DNA of 64,000 bases from Azonexaceae bacterium (GCA_013335535.1 JAAXVL010000016.1:1-64000); one strand, 5' to 3'; shown: positions 41,379 through 50,124, numbered from the stretch's first letter. Translations and numbers: made by a program. Notes: a model not told the origin generated them from the sequence alone.

Positions 41379-41729
41379 ATGCAAAAACCCTGCTCCCTGC
41401 TCCTTCCCGCGCTCGCCGTCGTTTTCCTGCTGGCAGGTTGTGCCACGAGCAGCGAGACCGTGGAAAGCCCGAGCGAGGTCGTGGTCGTGGATGCCGCCCA
41501 GAGCACCTGCCACGCCCCGGCCGATGTGCAGAGGATCGCCGATCTGGAAAAGCAGATCGGGCGAGAGCAACGTCAGTGCCTTGCCGAAAAGCGCCGCCTG
41601 GAAACGGCCTTGCGGGAGTCGCAGAAGCAGAACGACGAGTTGCAGAAAAAGCTCGACGATCTGCAAAAGAAACTCGACGCTCTGCTCGCCATCGACCGCG
41701 ATCTGCGCAGCCGCAACCGCTCGCGCTGA
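41379..41729 (+). CDS. Small coiled-coil lipoprotein
   Basis: 116 residues from the ATG at 41379. A signal peptide with lipobox (VVFLLAGC, cleavage before Cys) is followed by a short acidic stretch and a long coiled coil (about 50-116) with heptad-like spacing (LEKQIGREQRQCLAEKRRL, LQKKLDDLQKKLDALL). Likely an outer-membrane- or periplasm-anchored structural protein; function unknown. An upstream in-frame start at 41301 would not give a lipoprotein signal. Lies 100 bp before the efflux operon, separate from it by a GC hairpin. Confidence 0.8.
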   Translation: MQKPCSLLLPALAVVFLLAGCATSSETVESPSEVVVVDAAQSTCHAPADVQRIADLEKQIGREQRQCLAEKRRLETALRESQKQNDELQKKLDDLQKKLDALLAIDRDLRSRNRSR

Positions 41730-41751
41730 TCCCCGGCCACAGCGGAAATTC

Positions 41752-41768
41752 GCCGGGCCTCGCCCGGC
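41752..41768. other. GC hairpin between the lipoprotein and efflux genes
   Basis: GCCGGGC-ctc-GCCCGGC, a 7-bp stem with 3-nt loop, then CTTAAG with no T-run. Could weakly end the lipoprotein transcript or shape the efflux leader. Confidence 0.4.
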
Positions 41769-41829
41769 CTTAAGTCAGGCTTAAGCTCCGCCGCCTAAAC
41801 TGGCGTGGCCCTGTTCTGGATGGAAACCC

Positions 41830-42912
41830 ATGCCCCGTCGACTTTTCAATTTTGGCCTTTTTTTCCTGTTGACCGTAGCAAGCGCGCTGCATGCCGAGGA
41901 AAGCCGTCTCACGCTGCAAGCCGCGCAGATCAAGGCACTCGGCATCGATACAGCGGTCGCCGGCCAAATCAGTGGCGGGCGTGACGGCAGCTATCCCGCC
42001 CAGGTCCGCGTGCCGAACGAGCAGATGCGTGTCGTCGCTGCGCCGGTTGGCGGCATGGTCGAGATGCTGGCCGTGGCGCCCGGCTCGACCGTCAAGCGCG
42101 GCCAGGTCGTCGCCCACCTGAGCAGCCAGCAGGCACTGGAACTGCAGCGCGATGCCTTGCAAGCCGGCAGCCAGTCATCCCTGATGCAACAAAACCTCAA
42201 ACGGGACGAACAACTCTTTGCCGAAGGCCTGATCGCCGAAAGCCGCCTGCAGGCCACCCGCGCAGCGGCCGCCCAGGCCAATGCCCAGGCCAGCGAACGT
42301 CGTCAGGGCCTGGCCCTGACGGGCGCCGCGCCGGGCAAGCTTGGAGGCCAGCTGGCCCTGACCGCGCCCATCGATGGCGTCGTCCTCGAACAGGGAGCAC
42401 AACTCGGCCAACGTGTCGAAACCTCGGCGCTGATCTACCGCATCGCCAAACTCAGCCCGCTGTGGCTGGAAATCCAGGCCCCGGTGACGATTGCCGCGAC
42501 GCTGCGCGAAGGCAGCATGGTCAAGATCGCCAACAGCGAGGTCACGGGCAAGCTCATCGCCATCGGCCGCGCCGTCGATGCGGCCAGCCAGACCGTGCTG
42601 CTTCGCGCCGAAGTCGGCAAGGGGGCCGAAACCCTGCGCCCGGGCCAGGTCATTGAAGTCGAAATCGCCGGCCCGGCCAGCCAGTTGCAGCGTCTGCCGG
42701 CCACCGCGCTGGCCCGCAACCAGGGCAAGACCTTCGCTTTTGTGCAGGCGAGCAGCGATGACAAGGGCGTCGTCTTCATCGCCCGGCCGGTCAAGGTGGT
42801 CAGCCAGGGCGGCGACAGCGTCACGGTCGACGGCGTGAAGGCCGGCGAGAAGGTCGCCGTCAAGGGCGTTTCCGGCCTCAAGGCCATGCTCACCGGCGTT
42901 GGTGCCGAATAA
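41830..42912 (+). CDS. Periplasmic adaptor of an HME-RND efflux pump
   Basis: 360 residues of the HlyD/CzcB membrane-fusion family. The N-terminus MPRRLFNFGLFFLLTV is signal sequence, mostly encoded by a dispersed repeat, with cleavage near LHA-EES. Biotinyl-lipoyl-like and hairpin segments follow (PVGGMVEMLAVAPGSTVKRGQVV; Ala/Gln-rich alpha-hairpin about 95-155). A later beta-barrel and membrane-proximal part end GVKAGEKVAVKGVSGLKAMLTGVGAE. It joins the RND pump to the outer-membrane channel and may bind metal. Its stop overlaps the RND gene start by 1 bp. Confidence 0.9.
   Translation: MPRRLFNFGLFFLLTVASALHAEESRLTLQAAQIKALGIDTAVAGQISGGRDGSYPAQVRVPNEQMRVVAAPVGGMVEMLAVAPGSTVKRGQVVAHLSSQQALELQRDALQAGSQSSLMQQNLKRDEQLFAEGLIAESRLQATRAAAAQANAQASERRQGLALTGAAPGKLGGQLALTAPIDGVVLEQGAQLGQRVETSALIYRIAKLSPLWLEIQAPVTIAATLREGSMVKIANSEVTGKLIAIGRAVDAASQTVLLRAEVGKGAETLRPGQVIEVEIAGPASQLQRLPATALARNQGKTFAFVQASSDDKGVVFIARPVKVVSQGGDSVTVDGVKAGEKVAVKGVSGLKAMLTGVGAE
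41843..41883 (+). repeat. 40-bp dispersed repeat, copy 4 (adaptor signal peptide)
   Basis: Contains TTTTCAATTTTGGCC, a T-run and TCCTGTTGACCGTAGCAAG, with two differences from the core. In the sense frame it encodes the NFGLFFLLTVA part of the adaptor's signal peptide. Confidence 0.85.
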
Positions 42913-45900
42913 TGCTCGACGCCCTGATCCGTTTCTCGCTGACCCAGCGCCTCTTGGTGCTGGTCCTCACCGTCATGCTCGTCGGCGCCGGCGTGCAGGC
43001 TTTCCTCGGCCTGCCCATCGACGCCTTCCCCGACGTGTCGACGACGCAGGTCAAGATCATTCTGAAAGCCCCCGGCATGACGCCGGAAGAGGTCGAAACG
43101 CGCCTCGCCGTGCCGGTCGAGCAGGAACTGCTCGGCATCCCGCACCAGAAGCTGCTGCGTTCGGTGTCGAAATACGCGCTGACCGACATCACCCTCGATT
43201 TCGAGGACGGCACCGACATCTACTGGGCGCGCCAGCAGGTCGGCGAGCGCCTCGCCGCGGCCATGGGCAACCTGCCGCCCGGCGCGACCGGCGGCATGGC
43301 GCCGATCACCACGCCACTCGGCGAAATGTTCATGTTCACCATCGAGGGCGAGCTGTCGCTGGCCGACAAGCGCGCCCTGCTCGACTGGGTCATCCGCCCA
43401 CAACTGCGCACCGTACCCGGCGTAGCAGACGTCAACAGCCTGGGCGGCGAGGTACGCACCTTCGAGGTCGTGCCCAATCCGCAGAGCCTCGCAGCACGCG
43501 GCCTGGCGCTCAAGGATCTGCAGACGGTGCTCGAAACGAACAACCGCAACGACGGCGCCGGCCGCCTCAACGATGGCGAAGAATCCCTGCTGGTCCGCGC
43601 CGAGGGGGCGATTGCCACGGTCGATGACGTCAAGTCCATTGTTTTGCAGGCCAGGGACGGCACCGTGGTCCGCGTCGCCGATGTCGCCGAGGTCCGCCTC
43701 GGCGCCCTGACCCGCTACGGCGCGGTGACCAAGAGTGGCAATGGCGAAGCGGTCGAAGGGCTGGTCCTCGGCCTGCGCGGCGCCAATGCGCAGAGCGTGG
43801 TCGAAGGCGTCAAGGCGCGGCTGGCCGAAATCGCGCCGACCCTGCCACCCGGCGTCACCATCGAGCCGTTCTACGACCGTTCCAATCTGGTTGGCCGTGC
43901 CGTCGGCACCGTCTCCAAGGCGCTGCTCGAAGCCATCGTCCTCGTTGTCCTGCTCCTGCTCGCCTTCCTCGGCAACCTGCGCGCGGCGCTGGTCGTCGCC
44001 CTGATGCTGCCGCTGTCGGCGCTCGCCACCTTCATCTTGATGCGCCTGTACGGCCTGTCGGCCAACCTCATGAGCCTGGGCGGCCTGGCCATCGCCATCG
44101 GCATGCTGGTCGACGCGGCTGTCGTCGTTGTCGAAAACGTCGAGAGCCAGCTCGCCGAAGCGCAGGAAAACCTGCCGACGCTGCACCTGATCTACCGCGC
44201 CGCCCGCGAAGTCGCCTCGCCGGTCACCTCGGGCATCGTCATCATCATCATCGTCTTCCTGCCGCTGCTTACGCTGCAGGGGCTCGAGGGCAAGATGTTC
44301 GGGCCGGTCGCGCTGACCATCGTCTTCGCACTGGCCTCCTCGCTACTCCTGTCGCTGACCGTCGTGCCGGTGCTCGCCTCCTACCTGATCAAGCGCGGCG
44401 TGCATCACGAGCCGTGGCTGGTCAAGAAGCTGGCCGCCATCTACGACCGCACGCTGAGCACTGCCCTCAACAACAGCCGGACCTTCATGATCGCCGCGAC
44501 CATCGCGCTGGCCGCTGCGGCTGGCGCCTTCCTGCTGCTCGGCAAGAGCTTCATGCCGACCATGGACGAGGGCGACATGATCATGCAGCTCGAAAAGCTG
44601 CCGTCCATCGGCCTCGACCAGACCATCGCCATCGACAGCCGCGTGCAGCAGGCCATCCTGGCCGAGGTACCGGAGATCAAGTCCATCGTCGCCCGCTCCG
44701 GTTCGGACGAACTCGGCCTCGACCCGATGGGACTCAACCAGACCGATACCTTCATGGTGCTCCAGCCGCGCGATACCTGGCGCAAGCCGGACCCGGCCTG
44801 GCTGGCCGACCAGTTGCGCGCCGTCATGGAGAACTTCCCGGGCATCGGTTATTCCTTCACCCAGCCCATCGACATGCGCGTTTCGGAAATGCTGACCGGC
44901 GTGCGCGGCGACCTGGCCATCAAGATTTTCGGCCCCGACCTCGCCACCCTTAACCGCCTGTCGAACGAGATTGTCGCCGCCGTCAAGAAAGTGCCCGGTG
45001 CCGAGGACACCTTCACGCTCAAGAACGACGGCGTGCAGTATCTCAAGATCGCTGTCGACCGCCTGGCAGCCGGCCGTATCGGACTCAACGTCGACGACAT
45101 CCAGAACGATCTCAAAGCCCTGCTCGAAGGCCGCAACGTCGGCGTCGTGATCGAACAGGGCCGGCGCGTACCGGTCGTCCTGCGCGGCCCGACCAGCCTG
45201 CTCAACTCGCCGGCCGACTTCGAGGCCCTGCGCATCTCGGTCCCGGGCGGCGGCAGCGTGCCGTTGGCCAACGTCGCCAAGATCGCCCGCATCGACGGCC
45301 CGGTCAAGGTCGACCGCGAAAATGCGCAGCGTTACGTCGTCGTCCAGTCCAATGTGCGTGACCGCGACCTCGTCGGCTTCGTCGATGAAGCGCGCGCCGC
45401 CGTGGCCCGCGACGTCAAGCTGCCGGGCGGCTACCGCCTGGCCTGGGGCGGCCAGTTCGAGAACCAGCAACGGGCCGCAGCCCGCCTCATGATCGTCGTG
45501 CCGGTGGCGCTGGCGCTGATCTTCTTCCTGCTCTTCTCGACCTTCCGCTCGGTGCGCCAGGCTCTGCTCGTTCTTTCCAACATCCCCTTCGCCATGATCG
45601 GCGGCGTGTTCGGCCTGCTCATCTCGGGCGAATACCTGTCGGTGCCGGCCTCGGTCGGCTTCATCGCCCTGCTCGGCATCGCCGTGCTCAACGGCGTCGT
45701 CATGGTCACCTACTTCAACCAGCTGCTGGCGCGTGGCATGGCCGTCGGCGAGGTCGTCGTCGAGGGCGCCAAGCGCCGCCTGCGGCCGGTCATGATGACC
45801 GCCAGCATTGCCGCTTTCGGCCTCGTGCCCATGCTCTTCGCCACCGGCCCCGGTTCCGAGGTGCAGCGCCCGCTGGCCATCGTCGTCATCGGCGGCCTGG

Positions 45901-46001
45901 TCACCTCGACGGCGCTCACGCTCGTGCTCTTGCCCATCCTCTTCCGCCGCTTCGGTGTCAAAGCCACCGTATCCTTCACGGAGACCCGCCGCCATGGCTG
46001 A
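42912..46001 (+). CDS. HME-type RND heavy-metal efflux pump
   Basis: 1029 residues, the CzcA/CusA size, with 12 transmembrane helices. FPDVSTTQVKI near residue 40 and PGMTPEEVETRLAVPVEQ are conserved N-terminal landmarks, and helix 4 reads GGLAIAIGMLVDAAVVVVENVE with the buried Asp and Glu. FFDEGD-like KSFMPTMDEGDMIM, with three Met residues, is in the periplasmic cleft. Proton-driven export of cations (Cu/Ag or Zn/Co/Cd types) from periplasm to outside is the family role. The metal cannot be set from these motifs. It is in one operon with its adaptor, a DUF3240 protein and a TolC-like channel. Confidence 0.93.
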   Translation: MLDALIRFSLTQRLLVLVLTVMLVGAGVQAFLGLPIDAFPDVSTTQVKIILKAPGMTPEEVETRLAVPVEQELLGIPHQKLLRSVSKYALTDITLDFEDGTDIYWARQQVGERLAAAMGNLPPGATGGMAPITTPLGEMFMFTIEGELSLADKRALLDWVIRPQLRTVPGVADVNSLGGEVRTFEVVPNPQSLAARGLALKDLQTVLETNNRNDGAGRLNDGEESLLVRAEGAIATVDDVKSIVLQARDGTVVRVADVAEVRLGALTRYGAVTKSGNGEAVEGLVLGLRGANAQSVVEGVKARLAEIAPTLPPGVTIEPFYDRSNLVGRAVGTVSKALLEAIVLVVLLLLAFLGNLRAALVVALMLPLSALATFILMRLYGLSANLMSLGGLAIAIGMLVDAAVVVVENVESQLAEAQENLPTLHLIYRAAREVASPVTSGIVIIIIVFLPLLTLQGLEGKMFGPVALTIVFALASSLLLSLTVVPVLASYLIKRGVHHEPWLVKKLAAIYDRTLSTALNNSRTFMIAATIALAAAAGAFLLLGKSFMPTMDEGDMIMQLEKLPSIGLDQTIAIDSRVQQAILAEVPEIKSIVARSGSDELGLDPMGLNQTDTFMVLQPRDTWRKPDPAWLADQLRAVMENFPGIGYSFTQPIDMRVSEMLTGVRGDLAIKIFGPDLATLNRLSNEIVAAVKKVPGAEDTFTLKNDGVQYLKIAVDRLAAGRIGLNVDDIQNDLKALLEGRNVGVVIEQGRRVPVVLRGPTSLLNSPADFEALRISVPGGGSVPLANVAKIARIDGPVKVDRENAQRYVVVQSNVRDRDLVGFVDEARAAVARDVKLPGGYRLAWGGQFENQQRAAARLMIVVPVALALIFFLLFSTFRSVRQALLVLSNIPFAMIGGVFGLLISGEYLSVPASVGFIALLGIAVLNGVVMVTYFNQLLARGMAVGEVVVEGAKRRLRPVMMTASIAAFGLVPMLFATGPGSEVQRPLAIVVIGGLVTSTALTLVLLPILFRRFGVKATVSFTETRRHG

Positions 46002-46296
46002 TGTCCTGCTCTCGCTGACCATGCGCAACGACGTTGCCCAGGTGGTCGAAGACCTGCTGCTCTCGCGCCCCGACCTGGCGCGCGGCTTTACCGTCAGCCT
46101 CGCCGAGGGGCATGGCGCCGTGATCCCGCTCGTCGAGCCGGCCGAACTGGTCAGCGGCCATTCACCGCGCACCCAGATCCGCATGGTCGGGCCGGAGGAT
46201 CGCCTGCGCGCCATCCTCGACTTGATCAAGACCGAGCTTCCCGGCTCCAACATCTTTTTCTGGCTGATTCCGGTCATTGAGTTGGGGCGTCTATGA
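45994..46296 (+). CDS. DUF3240 PII-like small protein of the efflux operon
   Basis: 100 residues of DUF3240, a PII-like ferredoxin-fold family. The start overlaps the RND stop by 8 bp and its stop overlaps the TolC-like gene start by 4 bp. DUF3240 proteins are regularly found in HME-RND operons of proteobacteria, where a metal-sensing or pump-modulating role is suspected but not established. No metal-ligand cluster is visible apart from His residues at about 40 and 53. Confidence 0.82.
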   Translation: MADVLLSLTMRNDVAQVVEDLLLSRPDLARGFTVSLAEGHGAVIPLVEPAELVSGHSPRTQIRMVGPEDRLRAILDLIKTELPGSNIFFWLIPVIELGRL

Positions 46297-47603
46297 ATTT
46301 CAAATTTGGCCATTTTTTCCGGTTGACCGTGGGATCGTCCTTTGTCCGCATCGTCGTGGTGTTTGGCATCAACGGCATCGGCGGCACCGGCTTCGCGGCC
46401 GAGGCCATGCCCAACCTGCCGCCGCCCGAGGTCGTCACCCGCGTCCTGCTCGCCAGCCCGACCGTGCAGGCCGCCGCCGGCCAGGTGCGCGTCGAGGAAG
46501 CCAACCGCACGCGTCTCGAAGCCGGGCAATACGAATGGAACGTCCGCCTCGGCGGCCAGCAGCGGCGCAGCAAACCGGCGACCGGCACGGACGAACGCTT
46601 CAACGAGTGGAATGCCGCCATCGAACGACCGCTGCGTCTGCCCGGCAAGGCCGGCATCGACGGCGAATTGGGTGCGGCCGGCGTCGCACTGGCCGAAACA
46701 GCGCATGGCGACGCCCTGCACGAAACCAGCCGCAACCTGCTCAAATCGTGGTTCGTCTGGCTCAAGGAAAGCGCTTCGGCGACGCAGTGGTCGGAACAGG
46801 TCGCCCTGCTCGACAAACAGGCCAAGGGCATCCAGCGCCGCCAGCAGCTTGGCGATGCCGCCCGCCTCGAAGCCATCCAGTCCGACGCCGCGCTGGCCCA
46901 GGCCGAAGCAGCCCTGGCCCAGGCCAGGGTACGCCAGCAGACGGCCGCCGAGGACCTGCGCCGGCGCTACCCCGGCCTGCCGCTCGCCCCCCAGAACACG
47001 ATTGCCGATCCGCTACCCGTCGCCGGCAACGAAAGCGACTGGATCAACGCCATCCTCGAACACAGCCACGAGCTCGACCTGTCGCGCGGCGAAACCCGGC
47101 GTGCCCAGATCTTCGCCGGCCGCGCCAGCCGCGATCGTTTGCCCGACCCGACCGTCGGCCTGCATGTTTCCAGAGAACGGGCCGGGGAAGACCAGATTTT
47201 CGGCGCCTACATCAGCATTCCGCTGCCCGGCGGCGCCCGCCGCGCCAGTTCGGACGCGGCGCTCGCCCAAGCCGATGTCGCCGGTCGCCGGGAAGCTGCC
47301 GCCACGCAGCGGATCACCGCCGAAGCCGCAATGCTCTACCAGTCGGCCAATGCCGCCTACGCCACCTGGCAAGCCAGCCACGGCGCCGCTGAGCGACTCG
47401 GCCAGGTCGCCGACATGACGGCTCGCGCCTACCAGCTTGGGGAAGGCAGCCTCAACGACCTGCTGGCCGCCCGCCGGCTGGCCAACGACGCCCGCCTAGC
47501 TGCCCGCCTGAGCCAGCTCGATGCGCTCGAGCTACGCTACCGCCTGCTCCTCGACGCCCATCAGCTGTGGGTCATGGACGAAGAAAAGCACGCGAGCGAC
47601 TGA
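46293..47603 (+). CDS. TolC-family outer-membrane channel of the metal efflux pump
   Basis: 436 residues of the CzcC/TolC outer-membrane factor family. MNFKFGHFFRLTVGSSF at the N-terminus comes from a dispersed repeat; further hydrophobic sequence follows to a likely cleavage at GFAA-EA. The mature part has two internal repeats of long coiled-coil alpha-hairpins (for example RVRQQTAAEDLRRRY and LGQVADMTARAYQLGEGSL) characteristic of the family. It forms the trimeric exit duct for the adaptor and RND pump. A TolC-type N-terminal acylated Cys is not evident. Confidence 0.88.
   Translation: MNFKFGHFFRLTVGSSFVRIVVVFGINGIGGTGFAAEAMPNLPPPEVVTRVLLASPTVQAAAGQVRVEEANRTRLEAGQYEWNVRLGGQQRRSKPATGTDERFNEWNAAIERPLRLPGKAGIDGELGAAGVALAETAHGDALHETSRNLLKSWFVWLKESASATQWSEQVALLDKQAKGIQRRQQLGDAARLEAIQSDAALAQAEAALAQARVRQQTAAEDLRRRYPGLPLAPQNTIADPLPVAGNESDWINAILEHSHELDLSRGETRRAQIFAGRASRDRLPDPTVGLHVSRERAGEDQIFGAYISIPLPGGARRASSDAALAQADVAGRREAAATQRITAEAAMLYQSANAAYATWQASHGAAERLGQVADMTARAYQLGEGSLNDLLAARRLANDARLAARLSQLDALELRYRLLLDAHQLWVMDEEKHASD
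46296..46334 (+). repeat. 40-bp dispersed repeat, copy 5 (TolC-like N-terminus)
   Basis: AATTTCAAATTTGGCC, CATTTTTTCCGG and TTGACCGTGGGATCG begin right after the ATG of the TolC-like gene and encode NFKFGHFFRLTVG. A perfect match to the GGTTGACCGTGG core. Confidence 0.92.
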
Positions 47604-47662
47604 CCCTTTCCTGGCGCCCGCGACGTATCATGGCCAGACCCCAGACCGGATGAGGCCACGCC

Positions 47663-48229
47663 ATGAACCTGAATCTGCGCCAGCTAGCCAGCCTGTTCTG
47701 CGGGCTTTTCGCCATCGCCCTGGCGATGCCGGCCACGGCCTGGGAACTGAGCGGCAGCAAGCGCATCACGCTGCACACCCGGGACGGCCAGTCGATTGCG
47801 ATTGGCACGGTCGACTTCACGCCCAAGGGAGATGAAAGCAGCTTCGCGCTCCATATCGACCACGCCAGGTTCAAGGATTTCTTCCTCTCCATGAAGGAAT
47901 TCAAGTGCCTGGAAGGGGAGGAAATTCATTGCCACGTACCCTATCCCTACACCAACCCGGGCACGGTGAGCCGTAAAGACCTGCGCTGGCTAGAGCATTC
48001 GCTGCTCTTTCTCTACAAGCAGCCCAAGGATTTCGGCGCCCGGCTGTGGAATGGCCTTTATTACCAGATGGCGCTGACTGAAAAAGGCATTGTCGGCACG
48101 CCGCAAGCTGTCGATCTCGTCCAGATCGGCGCCCCGCCTGCCGATACATCGATCCCGCCTTACGGCCCGAGTGAGCGCAGCGACATCCCGCCCGACTCGC
48201 GCTGGATCCGCAGTCTGAGCATCGAGTAA
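47663..48229 (+). CDS. Exported protein of unknown function
   Basis: 188 residues. A clean signal peptide (hydrophobic LASLFCGLFAIALAM, cleavage near PATA-WEL) precedes a mature domain beginning LSGSKRITLHTRDGQSIAIGTV. Cysteines occur in a pair (FKCLEGEEIHCHVPYPY). I do not recognise a family. Follows the efflux operon by 59 bp on the same strand but its link to it is not shown by overlap. Confidence 0.75.
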   Translation: MNLNLRQLASLFCGLFAIALAMPATAWELSGSKRITLHTRDGQSIAIGTVDFTPKGDESSFALHIDHARFKDFFLSMKEFKCLEGEEIHCHVPYPYTNPGTVSRKDLRWLEHSLLFLYKQPKDFGARLWNGLYYQMALTEKGIVGTPQAVDLVQIGAPPADTSIPPYGPSERSDIPPDSRWIRSLSIE

Positions 48230-48262
48230 GGCGCTGTACCGACGTCAGCTCAGAGCGAAAAC

Positions 48263-48475
48263 TCAGTTATCGACCTTGTACCAGCCCTTAGCCTGCAGGC
48301 AGGCGTGCATCCGGCGCACGCTGGCATTGGTGACCACGCCGTCGGCAGAGGTATAGACCTGCTGCTTGCAGAAAATCTCGTCGCGCGCGTACTCGCCGTC
48401 GAGTGCCCCGCGCTTTTCCCAGTGCCACGACGAGCAGCCCGCCAGGCCAATGAAGGCAATCATCAGAAATTTCAT
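48263..48475 (-). CDS. Small lipoprotein of unknown function
   Basis: 70 residues from the ATG at 48475. MKFLMIAFIGLAGC is a type II signal with lipobox LAGC. The mature part includes CKQQVYTSADG and MHACLQAKGWYKVDN; the last segment resembles a motif seen in small proteobacterial lipoproteins. Function unknown. It is convergent with the exported protein to its left; 225 bp to its right hold no clear gene. Confidence 0.75.
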   Translation of the reverse strand: MKFLMIAFIGLAGCSSWHWEKRGALDGEYARDEIFCKQQVYTSADGVVTNASVRRMHACLQAKGWYKVDN

Positions 48476-48699
48476 GGCGCGAATTCTACGCTGATCGCGC
48501 CAATGCGACGCGCTGACATGGCACGGGAAAAGCACGCATTTCGCCAGGCCTGAATGCTTTAAAAAAATGCCAATGGAACCGACAGCCCGTTACGACGATC
48601 AAATAAATCTGTTCCCATGCCCTACCTCCCAATCGAAGTGGCGGCAAGCAGACATTCCATATCGACCAGCCCGCATTCGCTAAAAGGGAGATGTCATTG

Positions 48700-49047
48700 A
48701 TGATCTACAAAGGTAGTTGTCACTGCGGCAAGGTGGCCTTCGAGGTCGAAGGCGAAATCGAGGGCGCCATGGCCTGCAATTGCTCGATCTGCTCCCGCAA
48801 GGGCGCGCTGATGTGGTTCGTGCCGCGCGAGAAACTGACCCTGCTGACGCCTGACGAGGCAGCCAGCACCTATACATTCAACAAGCACGTCATCAAACAC
48901 CGTTTCTGCCCGGTCTGCGGCATTCATCCCTACGGCGAAGGGGTCGATCCCAAGGGCAATCGCATGGCGGCGGTCAATCTCCGCTGCATCGAAGGGCTCG
49001 ACCTGAAAAGCATTCCCGTCACTGAATTTGATGGTCGTTCAATGTAA
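48700..49047 (+). CDS. GFA-family zinc protein (glutathione-dependent formaldehyde-activating-like)
   Basis: 115 residues. Start chosen at 48700, nine bases after AGGGAG (an ATG at 48691 is too close). Typical GFA cysteine pattern: GSCHCGKVAFEVEG, CNCSICSRKGAL and HRFCPVCGIHPYG bind two zinc ions. Family members are S-hydroxymethylglutathione-related or unknown-function enzymes. It forms a probable two-gene unit with the VOC gene 14 bp downstream. Confidence 0.9.
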   Translation: MIYKGSCHCGKVAFEVEGEIEGAMACNCSICSRKGALMWFVPREKLTLLTPDEAASTYTFNKHVIKHRFCPVCGIHPYGEGVDPKGNRMAAVNLRCIEGLDLKSIPVTEFDGRSM

Positions 49048-49061
49048 ATACGGAGGTAATC

Positions 49062-49433
49062 ATGAACAATCCGGTAGGCTGGTTCGAGATTTACGTGCAG
49101 GAAATGGAACGCGCCAAAGCCTTCTATCAAGCGGTTTTCGACGTCCAGCTGAGCCTGCTTGAAAGCCCGCCAGGCCTTGAAATGTGGGCTTTCCCCATGC
49201 AGCCGGACAGCTACGGCGCGCCCGGCGCACTGGTCAAGCTGGAGGGCTGTGGTTCAGGGGATAACAGCGTCCTGGTCTATTTCAGTTGCGCCGATTGCGC
49301 CGTGCAGGCGGCAAAAGCCGTCAAGGCGGGCGGAAAAATCCACAAGGACAAGTTTTCCATCGGGCAATACGGTCACATCGCGCTGGTCGTCGACACCGAA
49401 GGAACGATGATCGGCCTGCATTCGATGCAGTAG
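49062..49433 (+). CDS. VOC-family (glyoxalase/dioxygenase-like) protein
   Basis: 123 residues, one vicinal-oxygen-chelate domain of two beta-alpha-beta modules: GWFEIYVQEMERAKAFYQAVF at the N-terminus and GHIALVVDTEGTMIGLH at the C-terminus. The Glu and His that would bind metal are hard to assign. It may act on a small thiol or aldehyde adduct together with the GFA protein. Good GGAGG ribosome site. Substrate unknown. Confidence 0.88.
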   Translation: MNNPVGWFEIYVQEMERAKAFYQAVFDVQLSLLESPPGLEMWAFPMQPDSYGAPGALVKLEGCGSGDNSVLVYFSCADCAVQAAKAVKAGGKIHKDKFSIGQYGHIALVVDTEGTMIGLHSMQ

Positions 49434-49447
49434 GCAAACGCCCGCCG

Positions 49448-49490
49448 ATTTTCAGTTTTGGCGATTTTTACCGGTTGCCCGTGGAAACGG
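49448..49490 (+). repeat. 40-bp dispersed repeat, copy 6 (intergenic)
   Basis: ATTTTCAGTTTTGGCG, ATTTTTACCGGTTGCCC and GTGGAAACG, with a few differences from the core. It lies just after the VOC gene stop and before the convergent end of lolA. Confidence 0.8.
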
Positions 49491-49502
49491 CGCTGTTCCG
49501 CC

Positions 49503-50123
49503 TTACTCGCCCACCACGTCGGCGCCTGCCGGCGGGACGAACTTGAAGGTCGCGGCCGGCAGGGCAGGATTGCGCTCGATCTTGTTGAAACGGATGTGCG
49601 TCGTCTGGCCGAAGCTGTCCTGCAATTCCATGGCTTTCAGGTCGCTGCCGGCAAAACCAAGACGCACCGCCTCGAAACCGCTATCGCCCGCCTTCGGGGT
49701 CGCTTCGACCCAGGCCAGACCTTCGGCCTCGCCGGCTTCCTTGAGCGTGAAGTTCTTTTCCAGTTCGTTGCTGCCGGAGAGCAGCGCCGCCGGCGAACCA
49801 CCGATGGCCTGACCGGCCTTGCGCACGGTGACCTGCTGCAGATCGGGGTCGTGAATCCAGACTTTTTCGCCGTCGCCGACGACCAGTTGCGGATAAGGCT
49901 TGAGGATTTCCCAACGCAGCTTGCCGGGCCGCGAAATGGCGACGGTGCCCGACGATTGCTGGGGCTTGCGGCCGTTCTTGCCGATGATCATCTGCGAGAA
50001 ATCGGCTTTCAGCGTGCGCGTGCTTTTGAGGAAATCGTGCAGCTGATCGACAGCGCCGGCCTGAGCCAGCAACGGAAAAAGGGCCAACGCCACGGTCAAC
50101 CGGAATTTTTGGGCAAATTTCAT
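49503..50123 (-). CDS. lolA: Outer-membrane lipoprotein chaperone LolA
   Basis: 206 residues. Signal peptide MKFAQKFRLTVALALFPLL is partly encoded by a dispersed repeat; cleavage is near AQA-GAV. The mature LolA fold has the concave hydrophobic beta-sheet: LKADFSQMI, LSRPGKLRWEI-like segment (GTVAISRPGKLRWEILKPYPQ) and GDGEKVWIHDPDLQQVTVRK. It ferries lipoproteins across the periplasm from the LolCDE complex to LolB. It is 65 bp past the end of ftsK in the same direction; the ftsK-lolA pair is usual in proteobacteria. Confidence 0.95.
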   Translation of the reverse strand: MKFAQKFRLTVALALFPLLAQAGAVDQLHDFLKSTRTLKADFSQMIIGKNGRKPQQSSGTVAISRPGKLRWEILKPYPQLVVGDGEKVWIHDPDLQQVTVRKAGQAIGGSPAALLSGSNELEKNFTLKEAGEAEGLAWVEATPKAGDSGFEAVRLGFAGSDLKAMELQDSFGQTTHIRFNKIERNPALPAATFKFVPPAGADVVGE

Positions 50124-50124
50124 A
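50084..50124 (-). repeat. 40-bp dispersed repeat, copy 7 (LolA N-terminus)
   Basis: Reads leftward: ATGAAATTTGCCC, AAAAATTCCGGTTGACC, GTGGCGTTGG. It begins at the LolA start codon and encodes the FRLTVA part of its signal peptide. Confidence 0.88.

Noticed and set aside
48476..48699. Possible small ORFs between the small lipoprotein and GFA gene
   Set aside because: Only frames of about ten codons with no ribosome site or recognisable product.
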